A stretch of 64,000 nt of DNA from NCBI GenBank assembly GCA_007258455.2, contig VDFB02193867.1, positions 564,276,149-564,340,148 on the forward strand, given 5' to 3'. Below are positions 58,210 to 64,000 of the stretch, piece after piece (within the stretch, counting starts at the first letter, position 1; every line of letters begins with the position of its first letter). Both the position numbers and the translations under genes were made by a program. The stretch comes from Sequoia sempervirens (Eukaryota; Streptophyta; Pinopsida; Cupressales; Cupressaceae). A model generated the notes under the pieces. That model was given only the letters and a program-made list of their open reading frames with translations, searched no databases and was not told the DNA's origin.

Positions 58210-59340
58210 ATTTCCTAAGGTTTGGTTTAATTATACAATAGGTAAATAAATTACAATGTTGAGGCAAAAATAATTTATTAAATAATTGGTCTTTATTTAA
58301 ATATTGCATTTTTGGAGTGAGAAAAAGTGTAGGAGGTAATTTTGGAGTTTGAAATTCAAAATTGGAAATTTTGGAATAGGATTTTTGGAGAATTTCTATT
58401 CCATTTAAAAAATTATTTTTGAGATTCCAACATCCCTAAAAAATAGGAATGGAGAGAGTGGACACCCAAGATAAGAAATTTTTTTTTTTGCTTTAATGCA
58501 TAAAAGCTAGTGTTTTTGGGAAAAATCAATTAATGAATTCAGTATTCAAATTATTGTGAATGAGCACGACTTGGTTGAAAATTTTATTGATTTTTATGAG
58601 GAATTTACAACAGCAAGTCATGGAATATGGTGCAGAAAATTTTTGTACCATATTTGGAAGCATTTAATGATGATTTTTAAGCACAAACTAAGGAATTTCA
58701 AAAAGACAATTGGAGGGAAATGAAAGAGTAGATTTGGGATTTCAAAAAGATTCTAATCTAGAAAAAATTGATCCTTTCAGGTATTCAAAGAGAAGAAATC
58801 AATAGCAGCAAGTTTGGAGAAATAACTTGTAGGTTTCTCCTAAGAGTTGCACAAGAAAAAGTGCAGAAAATCAGCTTGTGAAAAGAAGGGGAATATGAGA
58901 AGAGAAGAGGGATTTTACAGGGGAAGTTTGGTGAGAGTTGAGGAAAGGAGAAATCAGTTTTGTATGAATTTTTTTGCAAGTTTGGAAGTGAAGGCATAGT
59001 AGCAAATGGCTTTAAGAATCCATGATTGAGTTGTTGCATATTTTGTATTGAAGCTTGCAAGTGTTTGATGATCTTGTTTCACAATTTTTGGTAGAAGATT
59101 TGAAAGAATGAACTCGTTGTTGTCCTTAAATTATTTTGCTTTTGTACATCAATTTTATATAATTTTGAGACTATTATTATTAGCCCATGAGGCTGCACCA
59201 TTTGTATTGTAAATTTGGAGAAGCTATTGTGATGTTCTTTTGGAGATTATGAATGAACAATCAAGTGTTCATGTTGCAGATTTTAAAATCTGATTTGTTG
59301 CATTTTCAATGCATTTTATTTTGTTGAGAATAGTTGTATG
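58210..59340. other. AT-rich stretch, no gene recognised
   Basis: No clear frame was seen. A 3' splice-like TGTTCATGTTGCAG lies near 59266-59279, upstream of the exon-like block that follows. Confidence 0.4.
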
Positions 59341-59990
59341 AAAAGGGGACCGTATGTGTGTTTATCCTCCTACTTCAATTGGTCTCGGTTCATCATTGTC
59401 GATGTCATCTCACCTGCATAGTCCTCTTCACTCATCATTTATGGCATGACATGGGATGGATCAGATGGATGTAGATCTTGACTTGTCGCTTGACCATTTG
59501 GTTGATATGGGGGACATGACCATTGTAGAGGACTTAGGTCATCTGATATCATATGATGTGCATGTATGTGTGCATGTGCATGTTTCAATTCCTTTTTTAA
59601 TTATTTTTTAAATTTTAGTTTTAACTAGATATTCATGTACATTTATATATATGTATGTTTATTGTATGTGGACATACCTCATGTCACTCCTAGCCTTGGT
59701 CTAGATCGTGTACATCGACGTGACTCTGTGGATGATTTTGTTGCCAGTGGACATGTGAGTTTTAAATTTTTATATATACATGTGTATATGTACATACATA
59801 TGTATGCATAGATCTAGATAGATATTTAAAAATACAAGTACATTCTTAAAAATAACTTTCACAAAATTTATTTAATATATTATATGTATTTAACACATTG
59901 TGTACACAATTTTATCTGCAGGGCTCGACACATCCATCAGAGTAGGGTTCTCATTCAGTTGGTTGTTCGACTAGGACTCGACATTCATAT
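59341..59990 (+). pseudogene. Exon-like relics with splice signals
   Basis: One frame from about 59370 gives SHLHSPLHSS, then one TGA, then a long acidic stretch (MDVDLDLSLDHLVDMGDM, ending near 59570). A second block (59686-59755) reads LGLDRVHRRDSVDDFVASGH and is followed by a GTGAG donor-like sequence. A third begins after TTATCTGCAG at 59912-59921. They may be exons of one old gene, perhaps with 57068-58209. No family was recognised. Confidence 0.35.
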
Positions 59991-60039
59991 TAGGCCCTGC
60001 ACTAGATTTATGATCTTTACTACATGTATTTGCTTATAT

Positions 60040-60440
60040 GATATACATTTGATCTCTAACATACATTTTCTTATTTGATGACCTCTTTGTTTATAACATG
60101 TTTATGTTTATACATTGAATCTATTTACATGTATGTATGTGTTTGCTTATGTTAAAATGTTTATATGACATACATACATTTGCTTATTTGATGATCTCTA
60201 ACTTACATTTTCTTATATGATATAAATTTGATCTCTAACATACGTTTTCTTATTTGATGACCTCTTTGCTTATAGCATGTTATGTTTATACATTGAATCT
60301 ATTTACATGTATGTATGTGTTTTCTTAAGTTTACACGTTTATATGATATACATACATTTTCTTATATTCAATGTACATACATTTTCTTATTTGATGATCT
60401 CTAACTTACATTTTCTTATATGATATACATTTTATCTTTA
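60040..60440 (+). repeat. Tandem repeat, about 180-bp period
   Basis: GATCTCTAACATAC(A/G)TTTTC followed by TTGATGACCTCTTTG recurs at about 60051 and 60230. A partial third unit lies at about 60395. The stretch is also rich in TACATACAT words. Confidence 0.8.
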
Positions 60441-61908
60441 GTAGAATTTTAGGAGAAGACTATTTCATTTTAGCCAAAATTTAATAATGCACATTGAAAT
60501 AAGTTTTGTTGACGTTGAACCCACAAACAAAGACCATCAAAATGGTCACAAATGTTATTATAGAATCCCCTAGAGTTGTGAAACTTTATGTTATTTCATT
60601 TGATCACAACATCCCATTTGATCCTATATTCCCAAAGATAAGGAAATGAATGCCACTTTATAATTAAGTTCATTCGTGTTGATCACAATAAATATTTTGC
60701 ACACACTCCCCTTGAATTTTATATTAAGCAGTAAAAAATTATAAAATAAATGACTCCCAAGCAAGTAAACTAATGATGCTTTATAAATGAGTGTATTTAC
60801 AAGCCTATTTATTAATGCACATGTTCTTCTAGTTTTAAAATTTGATAAAAAAGGATGAAATTAAAATCTTGATACAAAATAAGAACAAATAAAGTGCATC
60901 ACTTTGTGGTACACAAAAATCCTATTTTTTAAAAATGACTTAAGCAACATGAACCATTGAGGAGTTGAGAACAAAATATAATTATCAAGAAGAGGTAGGA
61001 ACATTCCTTTTATAATTATATCATCCTTCAAACACTTTCCCTCTAAGTTATAAAATTTTATGTTAAATTATTTCATAAATAATCTCTTAATCTAAACCAT
61101 TATTTAACATGATCGCGCTTTCCTACAAATGGATATAAAATTATATATTTTTAAAGAAATTCAATGCATGATTTGCCAGTTTCAACTTAGGATAGGAAAA
61201 AATTATTCTTTGAAACATTAAGAAAGTTCAATTCAAATTGTACCTCTATGTGCTCAAGCCATTGTTCTACCCTCTCTACATCTACTACAAATGAAAATAT
61301 CTCAACTATTGATTTAGAGCCATCAAGGTGTGTTTGGTTAACTAGAATGACAATGGAAATTTTCCTCTACTAGATATATTGGGTTGTTCCTTTACTCTGC
61401 AATGAGCAGAACTTATCTAAGATACAATTTAATAAGCACTATGTTATCTAACTAGTTGAGATAATCTTGCACCTTTGGTATCAAGCTTGAGGAATATTAT
61501 CTTTTTGACAACCTGGAACAAAATTCTAAAATTACTCTATGTTGCATACCTATACATTAAATAACAATAAACTCCACAATGAAATAACTTACAGTTTGAT
61601 TACCACTTGATTCATTTAAACTAGGATAGTTATTCCATACACTAGAATGCATTTTAATTTTAATTTTTTTCCTATACGCATATAAATACAAGCTTATTTT
61701 TTGTTATTTCATATCAAATTGCAAGATTAATTTGCATTTATATCACTTGGAGTGCAGATTTTGAAGAAGATATTTTTACACATTTATCAAGGAGAAAAAT
61801 ATTGGAGAAGACAACTTTTCATTTTTATCAATCAAGAAAAATTTTAGAGGAGAATTTAACTAAGTTTGTAGAGGATTTTTTTTAGTCATCTTTAACTTGA
61901 AGAAGAAA
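60441..61908. other. AT-rich stretch, no gene seen apart from one dispersed repeat
   Basis: It contains copy 2 of the dispersed repeat at 61002-61112. The last 170 bp are purine-rich and lead into the likely first exon of the downstream gene relic. Confidence 0.5.
61002..61112 (+). repeat. Dispersed 110-120 bp repeat, copy 2
   Basis: See 55786-55905. A 3-bp insertion and a few substitutions separate the copies. Confidence 0.75.
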
Positions 61909-64000
61909 ATGGGACAACAAAGATAAAGAAAAAATGCATCTCAACAAAAATTGTCAAAAGAAGAACAAAAGAGGCATGAACAAAACTTGGAAAATTATCA
62001 TAGAAAGAAACAAGGTACATGCTTGTTTCTTCTTTCTCTCTCTATCTCTCAAGTGTGTGTTTAGGAATTTTATTAACACCTCAATTTGTTTTCCTTATAA
62101 ATATATTTCCAATTATGAAAACCATGTTAGATTTAATTTGGAAACTTTAATACTAAAAAATAGTCATCTTGCATAGACATTACCTAAATTCCTTATCATC
62201 TATTTCCAATTTCTTTTGTTCCATGGAATTCTTAAGTTCAAGAATATTTGGTTTTATTTGTTTCAACTCCACTTAAATAGCTTATAGTCTCTCACTTTCT
62301 TTTCTTACATGTAAATTCAAACAAGCAGGAAATTCTCAAGATAAAGTTGAGCCAAACCTAGATATTGGATCAAATGAATCCACTGAAGAACACATGGACC
62401 TTGAAGATAGGGAGGAGACCCATGTTAAAAAAATCCTTGTTGGAGAGGGGTCAAGATCACTTCCTTCTACTGGTATGGATGAGCATATAAAACTATTTGA
62501 AACTTCTCTCACTTATAGCATCATGTCTTATCACTTTGTTTGCTTGCATACATAAACTTCACTTATATAACATCATCTCTCACTTTCTTTGCAAAATATT
62601 TTATGACATGTAGAAAGGGCTCAACAAGTAGGAAGTTCTCATGCTGAAGTCAAGCCAAACATAGATATTGGATCAAATGAATCTGCTAAAGAACACATGG
62701 ACCTTAAAGATAGGGAGGAGGCCCAAGTTCAAACAATGCATGTTGGAGAGGGTTCAGGATCACTTCCTTCTACTGGTATGGATGAGCATATAAAACTAGT
62801 TGAAAAGGTGAGGAAACAAATTTCTTATAGAAATTTAGATCATTTACTTGAAATGGATATGGAGAAACTGAAATGTTATGCCGACCAGCCTGTACAAATA
62901 AGAGAAAGAGGTCACTGACTAAATTTGTAAATGGAATAATCAATGATCATTTCAATCATGTTGAAACACTTGAAAAAACCCAATTTTTATCACATTTACT
63001 TCTTTGTAATGAGCTAAAAGAGATATTACAATTTTTGGGTGTACATTCGGCATTAAATAAGAAGAAACACATGGCATTACAAAAGGATACTATTCAAAAT
63101 GTTAAAAAGGTTTTACATTCCATTGGGAAAGGATCTTTATCAGTGGATAAGGCCACTACAAGAAGGGTGATGTTGAAATCTATTATAAATCAAGATATAG
63201 CAAGAAAAAGAAAAATGTATGCACTTTCAGCTGAAATTAGTTATAGTAGAACCACACTAATAAAATATGAGAAAAAGAGAAAGGTTTTGGATGAGAGTTC
63301 AGAAGGAAATTGGGAAATTATGTGTAGAGCTCCCCATTCTGATAGGATTGAATATTTTGTTAGGAACTTGATCTCAAGTTTTTGGCATGATCAGACTCGT
63401 TCATCATCAAATACTAGAGATTTTATGAGACACAAGATTGGGCCTAGTATTTATGAAAATCATATTAGAAAATTGGCTAAACATAACAAAACTTGAGATG
63501 TATATGAACTTTTGGAATATATATCCTCATATAAAGATTGGGAAAACAATGTTTGAAAGGTTAAAGCCATATTATGTGAAGATAAACAATTTTTTTGAAA
63601 CTTGTTGTCATTATCATATTGAATTTGATCTCTACTATCAAGTGTTTCAAAAGATGAGAGAAGAAAGTTATGGTTTTCAAAATGCACCTCTTAAATAGGT
63701 AAGTTTGTTCATAAAGACTATGTTATGTTTTGAAAGATTAGAGAAGAAAGTTATGGTTTTCAAAATTTACTTCAAGAAATGAAGATACTGACCTAACAAA
63801 GACAATAAATTGCAAGAGGTACACGTATGTAAAGTTTCAAACAAATTTTGGGAAAGAATCCACAAGGTTAAACTATGTAGAAGAGGAGATTCCTATTGGA
63901 AAATTTATGGAAGATTTTGAAAATTTGATACAACCATACATACAACATTCCTCTTTTGCTAAGTTGCAAGCACAATAATTCCAAACATTGAGAGATACTT
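61909..64000 (+). pseudogene. Multi-exon gene relic, N-terminal part of the same family as 36341-38211, runs off the window
   Basis: A likely first exon (61909-62011) starts MGQQR, has one TAA, is Gln/Lys-rich, and ends at CAAG then GTACATG. The next exon (about 62330-62505) is duplicated at 62630-62810, with GEGSGSLPSTGMDEHIKL in the second copy. The main block (62873-63490) includes FVNGIINDHFNH, FLSHLLLCNELKEIL and FVRNLISSFWHDQTRSSSN. A frameshift follows, then IYPHIKIGKTMFERLKPYYVKIN and TCCHYHIEFDLYY up to a TAG directly followed by GTAAGT (63699). A later exon (about 63812-64000) has FMEDFENLIQPYIQHSSFAK, matching FMSEFNNKIVPKYVMHSEHA of the other locus. The function is not known. Stops and frameshifts indicate decay. 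Confidence 0.55.
62280..62815 (+). repeat. Tandem duplication of an exon and its intron flank, about 303-bp period
   Basis: TCTCTCACTTTCTTT and the following exon occur at 62290-62505 and at 62577-62810. The two exons share GSNESTEEHMDLEDREE-like and VGEGS-SLPSTGMDEHIKL sequence with about 85% identity. The second unit has an extra 20-25 bp before the exon. Confidence 0.85.

Overview
This is a stretch of a large, repeat-rich plant nuclear genome. The evidence is Ty3/gypsy and Ty1/copia LTR retrotransposons with plant-type gag, protease and integrase sequences, initiator-Met tRNA primer sites, nested insertions, AT-rich spacers, and decay dominated by C-to-T changes. Very long, old, decayed gypsy elements and the absence of any clearly intact host gene suggest a gymnosperm-like genome, but the sequence alone does not prove this. 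Two runs of exactly 100 N (13528-13627 and 38677-38776) are scaffold gaps, so the window is three contigs whose order and orientation are not shown by the sequence.

Contig 1 (1-13527). It opens with the 3' part of a giant gypsy-type element on the + strand: a decayed long reading frame (1-3803), a polypurine tract and an unusual LTR (3924-4733). Next comes AT-rich sequence with a 34-nt motif in four copies, then a second, internally deleted gypsy pol (7504-11048, +) with protease, G-patch, reverse transcriptase and integrase C-terminus. A coding-like relic (about 11680-12640) and a foldback repeat (13267-13527) run up to the gap.

Contig 2 (13628-38676). On the minus strand lies a nearly complete giant Tat-like gypsy element B: 5' LTR 28389-29366, primer site, gag, protease, RNase H, RT, RNase H, integrase, a GC-rich spacer, a long extra frame of about 1,355 codons (14633-18696), a polypurine tract and a 3' LTR running into the gap. 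Its 5' LTR is also the 3' LTR of a truncated sister element A (to about 33925), so A and B are tandem copies sharing an LTR. The extra frame occurs three times in the window, and copies 1 and 2 are an apparently identical inverted pair of at least 3.9 kb. To the right are a 234-bp duplication, telomere-like sequence, a 1.07-kb minisatellite and a spliced, decayed gene (36341-38211, -) with a possible RNase H-fold core.

Contig 3 (38777-64000). A Ty1/copia element (41178-53658, +) carries in its 5' LTR a complete 5.76-kb gag-protease-only gypsy element (41572-47328, -) with a CTAGA target duplication. The LTRs of that insert contain tRNA-like modules and a cluster of CACGTG and TGACGTCA boxes. 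The remainder is AT-rich and holds a decayed frame (57068-58209), exon-like relics (59341-59990), tandem repeats, and from 61909 to the window end a multi-exon gene relic of the same family as the 36-38 kb locus. No tRNA, rRNA or CRISPR locus was seen, and no host gene is clearly intact.
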